Shown here: in pieces, positions 8,935-16,480 of the stretch
How positions within the stretch are numbered: the stretch's first letter is position 1
How the letters are laid out: each line of letters begins with the position of its first letter
DNA from: Chitinophagaceae bacterium
GTDB lineage: Bacteria; Bacteroidota; Bacteroidia; Chitinophagales; Chitinophagaceae
Assembly (NCBI GenBank): GCA_023251255.1
Contig: JAHEZD010000046.1
Coordinates: forward strand, 1-44,223
Length of the DNA: 44,223 bases
Reading direction: 5' to 3'
Notes under the pieces: generated by a model
What the model saw: only the letters and a program-made list of their open reading frames with translations
Told to the model about the DNA's origin: nothing
Databases searched by the model: none
Program-made: the position numbers and the translations under genes

Positions 8935-9936
8935 ATGGCCATTTTAAACTTCCAGAAGCCGGACAAAATTGTTCTACAGAAAGCGACTGAATTTGACGGA
9001 CAATTTGAATTTCGCCCGTTAGAGCCGGGTTACGGTTTAACTATCGGCAACGCTTTACGCCGTGTATTGCTCAACAGCCTTGAAGGCTATGCAATCACAG
9101 GTATCAAGATTGAAGGCGTTGATCATGAGTTTGCAACTATTAAGGGTATTACAGAAGACGTAACTGAAATTATCCTGAACCTGAAACAAGTAAGGTTCAA
9201 GAAAACAGTTGAACATGATGTAACCACCGAGAAAGTTACTTTGTCAATTAAAGGAAGCACTGAATTCAGTGCAGCCCAAATTGGTGAAGCCAGTCAGAGT
9301 TTCCAAGTAATGAACCCCGAACTGTCCATTTGTACAATGGACAATACTTCAAAGCTGGATATCGAATTGACCATTGCCAAAGGCCGTGGTTATGTACCTG
9401 CAGAAGACAATAAACAAAAGGACAGTGTATTTGGATACATCTCTATCGATTCTATCCACACGCCAATTGTTAATGTAAAATACTCCATTGAAAACTATCG
9501 TGTGGAACAGAGGACAGACTTTGAAAAGCTGATCCTTGATGTGGCTACAGATGGTACGGTTCATCCGGAAGAAGCAGTTAAACAGGCTTCCCGTATCCTT
9601 ATTCAACATTTGATGATCATCACCGATGAGAACATCACTTTTGATAACAGGGAAGACAAGAAAGAAGATGTGGTTGATGAACAAGTACTGCAATTGCGCA
9701 AAGTGCTGAAAACACCATTGGAGGATCTGGACCTTTCGGTTCGTGCATTCAATTGCTTGAAAGCAGCCAAGATCAATTCATTGAGCGAACTTGTTCAGTA
9801 CGAGCAGGAGGACCTGATGAAGTTCAGGAACTTCGGTCAGAAATCATTGTCTGAAATTGACCAAGTGCTGAACGAAAGGGGCTTGAGCTTTGGAATGGAC
9901 CTAGTGAAATTAGGGTTGGACAATTTGGATAATTAA
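8935..9936 (+). CDS. rpoA: DNA-directed RNA polymerase subunit alpha
   Basis: 333 residues starting MAILNFQKPDKIVLQKATEF. The N-terminal dimerisation domain includes FEFRPLEPGYGLTIGNALRR and VLLNSLEGYAITGIKIEGVD. The C-terminal domain (about 255-333) has LDLSVRAFNCLKAAKINSLS and DLMKFRNFGQKSLSEIDQVL for DNA and activator contacts. The frame is open to 8872, but the extra 21 residues do not belong to the family and lie in the hairpin-bearing spacer, so the ATG at 8935 is chosen. Normal length. rplQ follows after 124 bp. Confidence 0.97.
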   Translation: MAILNFQKPDKIVLQKATEFDGQFEFRPLEPGYGLTIGNALRRVLLNSLEGYAITGIKIEGVDHEFATIKGITEDVTEIILNLKQVRFKKTVEHDVTTEKVTLSIKGSTEFSAAQIGEASQSFQVMNPELSICTMDNTSKLDIELTIAKGRGYVPAEDNKQKDSVFGYISIDSIHTPIVNVKYSIENYRVEQRTDFEKLILDVATDGTVHPEEAVKQASRILIQHLMIITDENITFDNREDKKEDVVDEQVLQLRKVLKTPLEDLDLSVRAFNCLKAAKINSLSELVQYEQEDLMKFRNFGQKSLSEIDQVLNERGLSFGMDLVKLGLDNLDN

Positions 9937-9945
9937 TACAGTTCC

Positions 9946-9994
9946 AAGGGTTCAAATGTTTGAATGTTCCAACGTTCCAAATAGTTGAACCCTT
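9946..9994 (+). other. Long-looped hairpin in the rpoA-rplQ spacer
   Basis: AAGGGTTCAA (9946-9955) is the exact complement of TTGAACCCTT (9985-9994). The loop contains two GTTCCAA repeats. Function unknown. Confidence 0.5.
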
Positions 9995-10060
9995 AAAATT
10001 CGGAACCATTCATAACAGCTTATAATTCCTGACACGGTATAAGCTATAAAACAAACAGTC

Positions 10061-10597
10061 ATGCGTCACGGAGACAAAATCAACAATTTAGGCCGCAAGA
10101 AGGCACACAGGGAAGCATTGCTTAGCAACTTGGCTATCGCTTTGATTACCCACAAACGTATCGTAACTACATTGGCTAAGGCAAAAGCTTTGCGTACCTA
10201 TGTAGAACCTTTGTTGACCAAAACAAAGAAAGCAGATACAAAGGAAGCGATCAGCCACCAGCACAGGATCATCTTTAGCCACTTGCAGGACAAAGCTGCC
10301 ACTAAGGAACTGTTCACTGTTGTAGGGCCCAAAATTGCTAGCCGCCCAGGCGGTTATACAAGGATTATCAAATTGGGCATCCGCCCAGGTGATAATGCGG
10401 AGAAAGCAATGATCGAACTGGTTGACTTCAATGAAATCTATGGCAAGGGTATAGCTAAAGCCGCTGAACCTGCTAAGAAAACACGTAGGGCGGGTGCTGC
10501 GAAGAAAAAAGCTGAAACTGCTGCTGCCACAGAAGCTGCACCAGTAACTGAAGCTTCTGCTGAAGTAGCTACTGAAGAACCTAAAACAGAAGAATAA
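10061..10597 (+). CDS. rplQ: 50S ribosomal protein L17 with C-terminal extension
   Basis: 178 residues. Residues 1-115 match bacterial L17 ([20 protein letters not shown], then [20 protein letters not shown] and [20 protein letters not shown]). The remaining ~60 residues are a low-complexity Ala/Lys/Glu tail ([16 protein letters not shown]...EEPKTEE). Such tails are common in Bacteroidota L17 proteins. It is the last gene of the operon, closed by an intrinsic terminator at 10621-10652, and converges on the lanthipeptide locus. Confidence 0.97.
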   Translation: MRHGDKINNLGRKKAHREALLSNLAIALITHKRIVTTLAKAKALRTYVEPLLTKTKKADTKEAISHQHRIIFSHLQDKAATKELFTVVGPKIASRPGGYTRIIKLGIRPGDNAEKAMIELVDFNEIYGKGIAKAAEPAKKTRRAGAAKKKAETAAATEAAPVTEASAEVATEEPKTEE

Positions 10598-10620
10598 CAA
10601 AAACTGTTATTGAAAAATAC

Positions 10621-10652
10621 AAAGGCAAGACTTTATGGTCTTGCCTTTTTTT
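10621..10652 (+). terminator. Intrinsic terminator after rplQ
   Basis: A perfect 11-bp stem, AAAGGCAAGAC (10621-10631) with GTCTTGCCTTT (10638-10648), with a 6-nt loop and a run of seven T. It lies between converging transcription units and may also serve the minus-strand lanC end. Confidence 0.9.
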
Positions 10653-10698
10653 GTGCACCAGCAACTTGCTGATGCTATTTGGGGGTTGGGGTTGGGGG

Positions 10699-11925
10699 TT
10701 ATAGTTGTGGCAGCAGGACCGTTCTTGTTTCTTGGGGGTTGTGTAAACGGAGGTAAAAATGGCCTGTACCGGCAATGCCCATCATTATGCCAGGTGTGTA
10801 CTGGGTACCGTTGAGCCCACTGGGCCAGGCCTCTCTTTTGTTCCTGTATTGCTGTATGCCAGCAATGCCTGCAGCCCTTGCTAGGTCAATATAGTGCTGC
10901 TGGTTACTTTGGAGCAGCACATCCGCATTTCCAGCTATTCCGTGGCACAGGGAGAAGTTGGTACTTGTTAACCCATTTGCAAGGTTATCAGCAACTGTAG
11001 TAGCGGTTGTTCGTAAAGCAATTTGTTCATCGGCCTTTAATTGGTGATCTGAGGTATGTTTTTGTGCATCCAATCTTGACAATGCAATACCCGGCGCACC
11101 ATGGCACCAAGCATTGCCACAGGAACATTTACCTGTTTGTGGCGATGCAACACCCTCACGGTAATCTGGCCAGTTCTGTTGTGAAGCGTCAAACTGTTGC
11201 TGTTCATATTTGAACCCACCTGCGGCAGCCGTATAATAGGTTTTGTTTCCCGTGACAGTGTACAACTGCAGTAAACCATTGGCAATGCCACTTGCCCCAT
11301 GTGAAAAACCAGTTAGGTTTTTATGGGATGGCACGGTTGCCCATGACCACTGATCCAATTGCTTATCAGCTTTATTGCAAAGCACATCCCCAAGTTGTAC
11401 GGCCATGTCCAGGTATTTGGGAATATTGAACCTTTCATAGAAATTCAATAGAACAGGGATGGTTCCGGCAACACCACTCACAACATCTATTTCATGGGAC
11501 CGGATAGTGGTGGTATTTATTTTGTCGAGTAGGTAAATGCCTTCTTTTACCCAGTCTTCCCTTTGCATACTATTGCCTGCATCCACCAGTGTGGATGCAA
11601 TGCCCGCCTTACCGGAGTAGAAGCCATGGTCGTGCGCATGGTGCATCGTGCCCCTGATCTGCTCAATGGTTCCCTCAATTGTTTTTTTCAGGAGCGCATC
11701 ATTGGTTTCCTTATACAGGCAAACAAGGAAATGTGCAATGCCCGAAGTGCCCGAATAGAAATCAGGACCAAAAGAACGGGTAACAACTTTGTATTCACCA
11801 TCCACAAGGTCAATCCAGTTACCGGTCCAGTTGCACTGCTTGTTATTGTGCCAGATACTGCTGTTCATCAAGCTTGTACCTATTTCCCAAGCTGTTTCAA
11901 GGAATATATTGTTGGTGTTGCTCAT
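10699..11925 (-). CDS. Stand-alone LanC-type lanthionine cyclase
   Basis: 408 residues with the seven Gly-rich turns of the LanC alpha/alpha barrel: YSGTSGIAHF (about 57), YSGKAGIAST (103), VVSGVAGTIP (148), FSHGASGIAN (207), WCHGAPGIAL (273), LCHGIAGNAD (326) and MMGIAGTGHF (381). The zinc ligands of this family are present: C274 in WCHG, then C327 and H328; H209 matches the active-site His. WCHGAPGIALSRL is closer to the cyclase half of LanM enzymes than to NisC. Such enzymes add Cys thiols to dehydroalanine or dehydrobutyrine. The start codon overlaps the stop of the HopA1-like gene by 4 bp, so the two are translationally coupled. Last gene of the operon. Confidence 0.93.
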   Translation of the reverse strand: MSNTNNIFLETAWEIGTSLMNSSIWHNNKQCNWTGNWIDLVDGEYKVVTRSFGPDFYSGTSGIAHFLVCLYKETNDALLKKTIEGTIEQIRGTMHHAHDHGFYSGKAGIASTLVDAGNSMQREDWVKEGIYLLDKINTTTIRSHEIDVVSGVAGTIPVLLNFYERFNIPKYLDMAVQLGDVLCNKADKQLDQWSWATVPSHKNLTGFSHGASGIANGLLQLYTVTGNKTYYTAAAGGFKYEQQQFDASQQNWPDYREGVASPQTGKCSCGNAWCHGAPGIALSRLDAQKHTSDHQLKADEQIALRTTATTVADNLANGLTSTNFSLCHGIAGNADVLLQSNQQHYIDLARAAGIAGIQQYRNKREAWPSGLNGTQYTPGIMMGIAGTGHFYLRLHNPQETRTVLLPQL

Positions 11926-12887
11926 ACTGTTTGGAATGGTTGTTTTGAACCCTTATTTAAAAATGGCCTGTTCAGGTCAATGCCATTATCGCTGAACATG
12001 TTCTTGATGGATGCCATACTTGACCTGGTATTTTTTTTACTTTGGTAGGCTGCAATGAGCGCCTTGGCCAATAAGGCCATCCTGTTCATGCCGAAACTTT
12101 CATTGGATAGGGGGTTTTCTGCAATGCCAATACCAGCAGTGTACTTGAAGGTGAACAACGGAACATCTTCCTGCAAGTGGCCTTCCAGTTCCTTTGCCAT
12201 ATTCTCCAGCAACCAACTGCAAACGGTATAATGCTTTTTGGAAATGTACAGTACGCAGGCATCCCTTCTCGAATACAATAAAGGGTTGTTCAGGCATTTG
12301 AAAAGAAAAGGGATATGGTAATAATTGAGCTGCCGGGTTACAGCTTTTACAAGCTTGGGCGCACCATCGCTATCAATGTTCCAGTATATGCGTAACATGC
12401 TGCTTTCGGGACTGAACATCTCATTGCTGTATACATAGTAAAAACCTTGTTGCAGTAGCCTGTCTTCCTTAGGAAGCAGAATGGTGATGGTTTGTTGGGG
12501 CATGGGCAAGTGGGCATGACCATTTTGTTGGTACTGGCCGGGGCCAATGATTTTTGAAAGGGGGCCTTTGCTTACCTCTATTAGGCCATTGGTCAATTGT
12601 TGCCGCACGGTCCACCCACCGTCTGTGAAACCTTTCGAGGAATTGTTTGCAGAAAGCCTGTCAATAAAGGCCTTGCTATCCTGTTCCATTATTGCGGGAA
12701 AATTTGGCATTCCCAACTGAAAGGAAATTTTCTTTGCATAGCATTCGGCGTAAAGTAGGGCCGTAAGCACATCAGCTTTGTCCGAATCCGTATAGGGATA
12801 ATCCTTTTTCCTGAAGCTGAACCTATCTGGAAACACATCCAGTTGCTTGGAGATATTCTTCAGTTCCTCTAATTGTTCTGTTTGCAT
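11922..12887 (-). CDS. HopA1-family protein, probable phospho-Ser/Thr lyase of a lanthipeptide synthetase (LanY-like)
   Basis: 321 residues. The C-terminal half carries the HopA1-family blocks: LRIYWNIDSDGA (165-176), PFLFKCLNNP then RRDACVLYIS (193-216), VPLFTFKYTAGIGIAENP (242-259), ESFGMNRMALLAKAL (263-277) and GIDLNRPFLNKGS (302-314). HopA1-type proteins act with an APH-type kinase in class V lanthipeptide and thioamitide pathways, where the lyase eliminates phosphate from phosphorylated Ser/Thr. No signal peptide or membrane segment is seen. It is 3 bp downstream of the kinase gene and overlaps the cyclase gene by 4 bp. The family call rests on recognised motifs; the lyase role is by analogy. 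Confidence 0.82.
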   Translation of the reverse strand: MQTEQLEELKNISKQLDVFPDRFSFRKKDYPYTDSDKADVLTALLYAECYAKKISFQLGMPNFPAIMEQDSKAFIDRLSANNSSKGFTDGGWTVRQQLTNGLIEVSKGPLSKIIGPGQYQQNGHAHLPMPQQTITILLPKEDRLLQQGFYYVYSNEMFSPESSMLRIYWNIDSDGAPKLVKAVTRQLNYYHIPFLFKCLNNPLLYSRRDACVLYISKKHYTVCSWLLENMAKELEGHLQEDVPLFTFKYTAGIGIAENPLSNESFGMNRMALLAKALIAAYQSKKNTRSSMASIKNMFSDNGIDLNRPFLNKGSKQPFQTV

Positions 12888-12890
12888 GGC

Positions 12891-13976
12891 TTATGGTTTG
12901 ATGCCCAATAAATGTGTCAGGGCCGCTTCTGGGTCCTTGAAGATGTTAAAGGCCAATTGCATGCAGCGCATGTTATTGGCTTGTATCCTGGGGTCGAATA
13001 CTACCCCCTCGATAGCAGTCTGCAATATCCTTGCTGCTGTGTATCTCATGACTTTGATAAGCCAGGTGGCCCTGCTTCCATTGACAAGGCCCTGCATGTA
13101 AGCATAGGTATGGAGGAAGCTATCTATGGAAGCCTGCATGTGTTCCAGTTCAAATGATTGGATACCGGCATGGAGTTGGTAACTGGTGGGTTGCTGGTTG
13201 TCAAATCCAAATATCCATGCGGCTATGTATGATTGCAGTAGGCCTGCCACATCCCAGCAGGGGTCACCAATATCGGCAAGCTCCCAATCAATCAATGTTA
13301 ACTGTGGACCTTCCTTCCCGTTCCCTATCAAAAAATTTACCCATTTGATGTCGCCATGTATAAAATGGGTTTTCTTCCACTCCAGCTTCAATTGCTGCAG
13401 TTCATTGCTCAATACCCCGTTCTGTTGAATAAGGGCAATGAACTTTCCATTTTCTGTATTGTTGGGAAAGAGATGATAGGCGTTGAAATCATTTAGTTGG
13501 AACACCCAAGGCAATTGGTGCGGGAATGCCATCGTTTCCTTTTTGCCAGTTAGGGGTTTATGGTAACCTGCAAGTAGCTTGGCCTGCCTGGCACCAAGTT
13601 CCACAGGGAATGTTTTTGTTTTTAGGTAATGGTCATGCAGGCTGGTAGTGTTAGGCTGCAATGTGGTGACCAATACATTGCGTTGGTCATCATAATCGAG
13701 CAGGGAAGGGATCCCTGTGGAGAAATCGGCAAAGCTCTTATGGCCATGCAATAATTGGTAGGCGCTGGCCTCCCTTTTTAAAACGGAGATGGATGTAGTG
13801 TCCGTACCGCATTGTTTAATGAACATCGAGGGGCCTGTGTTTACATGCACACGCAGTATATTGTTCCTGGTGGCGTGGGATTGCTGTGCCATATAATGCC
13901 CCTGCATGATGTTCCCTTCTTGCAGCAGCCCCCTTTCGGTCAGGTAGTAATGAACGTTCTGGTCTGTAAGCTTCAT
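12891..13976 (-). CDS. APH/choline-kinase-like phosphotransferase, probable Ser/Thr kinase of the lanthipeptide pathway (LanK-like)
   Basis: 361 residues with a protein-kinase-like fold. The candidate ATP-binding Lys is in MFIKQ (K54). The catalytic loop is HFIHGDIKWVNFLI with H207, D209 and N214, and the metal-binding segment is LTLIDWELADIGDPCWD (D230). This places it in the aminoglycoside phosphotransferase superfamily. Next to a HopA1-type lyase and a LanC cyclase, the likely reaction is phosphorylation of Ser/Thr in the upstream precursor rather than antibiotic resistance. It starts 70 bp after the precursor gene, behind a stem-loop, and is followed after 3 bp by the HopA1 gene. Confidence 0.85.
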   Translation of the reverse strand: MKLTDQNVHYYLTERGLLQEGNIMQGHYMAQQSHATRNNILRVHVNTGPSMFIKQCGTDTTSISVLKREASAYQLLHGHKSFADFSTGIPSLLDYDDQRNVLVTTLQPNTTSLHDHYLKTKTFPVELGARQAKLLAGYHKPLTGKKETMAFPHQLPWVFQLNDFNAYHLFPNNTENGKFIALIQQNGVLSNELQQLKLEWKKTHFIHGDIKWVNFLIGNGKEGPQLTLIDWELADIGDPCWDVAGLLQSYIAAWIFGFDNQQPTSYQLHAGIQSFELEHMQASIDSFLHTYAYMQGLVNGSRATWLIKVMRYTAARILQTAIEGVVFDPRIQANNMRCMQLAFNIFKDPEAALTHLLGIKP

Positions 13977-13991
13977 TTGTTTGGGTTTTAA

Positions 13992-14017
13992 ATGCAGGGC
14001 CTGGAAAGGCCCTGCAT
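13992..14017 (-). terminator. Stem-loop between the precursor gene and the modification enzymes
   Basis: An 11-bp perfect stem, ATGCAGGGCCT (13992-14002) with AGGCCCTGCAT (14007-14017), and a 4-nt loop. On the transcribed minus strand it is followed by TTTAAAACCC rather than a strong T run, so a partial terminator or mRNA stabiliser is more likely than a full stop. Such structures between structural and enzyme genes are known in lantibiotic operons. Confidence 0.7.
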
Positions 14018-14046
14018 GGGAAAAACAAAATGGTGGATACTGTTAC

Positions 14047-15165
14047 CTAGCAGATATATGGTATACCTGTGCAGGTAGTGATACATGAAATCACTGGTAC
14101 CGTAGGAAACCCACCCTGCACATTATTGGCCGTACCCTGAACCCCAGATGAGGCATTGGGACAGCTATGCACTGGTAGGTAGGTTGGGATGCACTGCGGG
14201 AAACTTGTAGGGCAACTGTTGGGATATATTGTTGGGAATACAGTCTGTGTTGGTGTTCCTTGTACTGCTTGCTGTTGCGCAGCGCAAATAAATGGCACAC
14301 CGGTACAGGTAACCACGCATGAAACTACAGGTACCGTTGGAAACCCACCTTCTACTTGGTTAGCCTGTAACAGACCATGTTGTTTTGGACCGCAGATGGC
14401 TGGTATAAGCGTATTCTGGCATACGAAAGGAATAGCTGTTACCTTTGGACAAAGCTGGGGCAAACTTGTAATTGGGGGGAATTGGCAATTGGGACCAATA
14501 GCTGTAGGGCATGATGAAATGATTTGCGTTGGTGCGTAGGCCTGTCCTGCCTGCAAATTGCCCGCTTGCTGCTGTGCTGCGCAAATAAATGGCACACCGG
14601 TACAGGTAACCACACAGGAAACAACAGGAATCGTTGGGAATCCAGCTTGGTCGTTCAGGTAGTTCGAGTAGATATCCCCCTGCAGGAATTTGGATTTCGG
14701 GTCACCCTTGCTTTCATTGTCAAAGGATGCATGCAGGGCAAGCATGGAGGAAAACTGGTTGTCATCAATGTCGCTTGCATTGGCAACAAGGCCACGGATA
14801 AAAAAGTGGTTCTGGTAGCTTGCATATTTCCATCCTAAAACCGGGACATTGATACCTATTTTGAAGCCTGCATCAAAACTGGTAATGTTGCCGCTTTTGG
14901 AAAAATTGGTGACGGTAATCTGGAGCTTGAACCTGCTGAATGGTTCCCAATCGAAGTTCACATTGTTTGTAAGCTTGAATGTTTTTGAAAAGGACCCAAC
15001 GGGGGAGTTAAAAGAAACCACTAGGGCTGCATAACCATCAACTACGTTAGGATAAGCACAGGCGCTACAGCCCATGAAGGTCGGTGTGCAGAAATGTGCA
15101 CCTGAAATACTGTCATAGCCAGCATACAGTTCGCCCTCTTCCACTTCTGTTAAAAGATTTGACAT
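14047..15165 (-). CDS. Large Cys-rich multi-module protein, candidate lanthipeptide precursor
   Basis: 372 residues from MSNLLTEVEEGELYAGYDSI. The frame is open to 15306, but MSN at 15165 gives an acidic leader-like start and is preferred. Residues 1-36 include FCTPTFMGCSAC. About 40-170 looks like one globular domain that I do not recognise. The C-terminal 200 residues contain three 21-residue modules at 175-195, 274-294 and 352-372 with core SCVVTCTGVPFIC (third: SCITTCTGIPYIC). Each is preceded by AGFPT or GGFPT, and the third ends exactly at the stop. Two Pro/Cys-rich segments (SCPT..PNC, SCPTSFPQC) lie between. It has 20 Cys and no signal peptide. As first gene of the kinase-lyase-cyclase operon it is the likely substrate. 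Alternative: a structural protein that is crosslinked rather than cut into peptides. Confidence 0.78.
   Translation of the reverse strand: MSNLLTEVEEGELYAGYDSISGAHFCTPTFMGCSACAYPNVVDGYAALVVSFNSPVGSFSKTFKLTNNVNFDWEPFSRFKLQITVTNFSKSGNITSFDAGFKIGINVPVLGWKYASYQNHFFIRGLVANASDIDDNQFSSMLALHASFDNESKGDPKSKFLQGDIYSNYLNDQAGFPTIPVVSCVVTCTGVPFICAAQQQAGNLQAGQAYAPTQIISSCPTAIGPNCQFPPITSLPQLCPKVTAIPFVCQNTLIPAICGPKQHGLLQANQVEGGFPTVPVVSCVVTCTGVPFICAAQQQAVQGTPTQTVFPTIYPNSCPTSFPQCIPTYLPVHSCPNASSGVQGTANNVQGGFPTVPVISCITTCTGIPYIC
14050..14643 (-). repeat. Three coding repeats for the SCxxTCTGxPxIC module
   Basis: The modules lie at 14581-14643, 14284-14346 and 14050-14112. The first two are close at DNA level, including the downstream AAQQQA codons (compare GCGCAAATAAATGGCACACC at 14279 and 14579), which points to recent duplication. 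The third is more diverged and ends the gene. Confidence 0.85.
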
Positions 15166-15791
15166 AAACGTTTTTTTTTGAATGTTGTACCTACTCTGTT
15201 CCGGCTTTTCGGTTTTCGCCGTTTGCCACGATGAAGCTTCATATCGGCAGGTCAAAATAACTTTATGCCGGTAGTTTGGAATAGCGTACAAACAACCAAT
15301 TTGCAAGCAGGTATTACTACCTGGTACAGCAGCGGGCTTTCCGCAATATGGATAGGTGAGAAGCAGTAATTATGAGGGCCTTGAAGAGGGTAGGTTAAAC
15401 TGGTAAACAATGTATTGTGTCATTGAAAATGAAGTAGAAGCCGTAATCCACAGTATGCCTATATTCCGGGGTTGCGGACTTTTTACAACCCTGAGTAATC
15501 GCAAGCAAGCACATTGAACCTGCCTGCCGTCAAAGGCAGGGATGACAGGTAACCACCAAGATCTCTAAGGGCACTAACTTGCCTACCGGCAGGCAGGGTT
15601 GAAAAACTACGTTTTTCCCTTTGTGAGCTTTGTGCCTTTGTGGTAAGTATAAAAAAATCATTTGTTTACAAATGGTTTCAACATCTTACACTAACTGTCA
15701 TTAGAAGTTTACCTGTTGCTAGGCATGGCTTGTTGAAGGGCTGCCGAAAGCGGCTTCCAAAAATGCTTCCGGAAAATCATAGCATTACAGG
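15166..15791. other. Intergenic region upstream of the lanthipeptide operon, with extragenic repeats
   Basis: No gene is supported. The part next to 15165 should hold the operon promoter. The best -7 look-alike is TTATTTTG on the minus strand (15260-15253), but no -33 TTTG lies at 19-21 bp, so I do not call it. 15511-15655 carries repeat-like sequence: AACCTGCCTGCC, the palindromic GCCTACCGGCAGGC and a stretch ending CTTTGTGCCTTTGTGGT that recalls other CACAAAG-type repeats. Confidence 0.5.
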
Positions 15792-16463
15792 TTAGTAAAT
15801 AAGCTCGTAAATATTGTGTTTCACGGCAAACAACACGAGACCGGCCGTATTGTGGCAACCAATTTTGGCCATGAGGTTATTGCGGTGGCCCTCTGTGGTA
15901 CGCACACTTATAAAAAGTTTGGCAGCAATCTCCGCATTGCTTTTTTCATTGCAGATAAGTAGCAGGACCTCTTTTTCCCTTGCTGAAAGGTCAATGGGAA
16001 TATTGTCGATGTTCGTAACGGAACGGTCCTTTTTATTGTTGTTGTTCTGGATGGCCTTCAGTACCTGTGCATTAATGTAGAAATCCCTTTTGTGTACGGT
16101 TTCAATGGCATTCACCAGTTCCTCCTTGTCGCAGTTCTTGAAAAGGTAACCACTGGCCCCGGCATCGATCATCCGCGCAATCAATCGTTCACGCGCATGT
16201 ATGGACAGTACAATTGTTTTGATGGTGGGGTAACTGTTTCGTATGGCAGCATTCAGCGCCACACCGTCCATACCGGGCATCTCCATGTCCATGAGTATGA
16301 TATCAGGACCCGGGACAGTGCCTTTCAATTGCTCAAGGCAATCAATCCCGTTCTCCGCAGCAAAAACCAGTTGGAACCCTTTAATGGATTTGATCAACGT
16401 GGCCAAGCTTTGCAGGAACAGTTTCTGGTCATCAACCAGGGCTATGCGTATGGGGTTCGTCAT
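15792..16463 (-). CDS. NarL/LuxR-family response regulator
   Basis: 223 residues. The receiver domain (1-120) has acidic D11/D12, phosphoacceptor D59 in IILMDMEMPGMDG, and K109 in GYLFKN. The LuxR-type helix-turn-helix (about 158-220) reads LSAREKEVLLLICNEKSNAE, then TTEGHRNNLMAKIGC. It is the last gene of a four-gene minus-strand operon, 17 bp after the cognate kinase. The lanthipeptide operon begins 627 bp further in the same direction, so it is a candidate regulator of that locus by proximity only. Confidence 0.93.
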   Translation of the reverse strand: MTNPIRIALVDDQKLFLQSLATLIKSIKGFQLVFAAENGIDCLEQLKGTVPGPDIILMDMEMPGMDGVALNAAIRNSYPTIKTIVLSIHARERLIARMIDAGASGYLFKNCDKEELVNAIETVHKRDFYINAQVLKAIQNNNNKKDRSVTNIDNIPIDLSAREKEVLLLICNEKSNAEIAAKLFISVRTTEGHRNNLMAKIGCHNTAGLVLFAVKHNIYELIY

Positions 16464-16480
16464 GGGTCAACATCGTTTTT

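Noticed and set aside
10679-10700. G-quadruplex or telomere-like GGGGGTTGGGGTTGGGGG
   Set aside because: Only three adjacent G runs, and it lies at the end of the lanC gene; too little for a claim.
12891-13976. Aminoglycoside resistance gene
   Set aside because: The fold matches APH, but the operon with a HopA1-type lyase and LanC cyclase points to precursor phosphorylation.
15253-15292. Promoter of the lanthipeptide operon (TTATTTTG with TTTG upstream)
   Set aside because: The spacing of 28 bp is too long for the Bacteroidota consensus, and the -7 has a mismatch at its second base.
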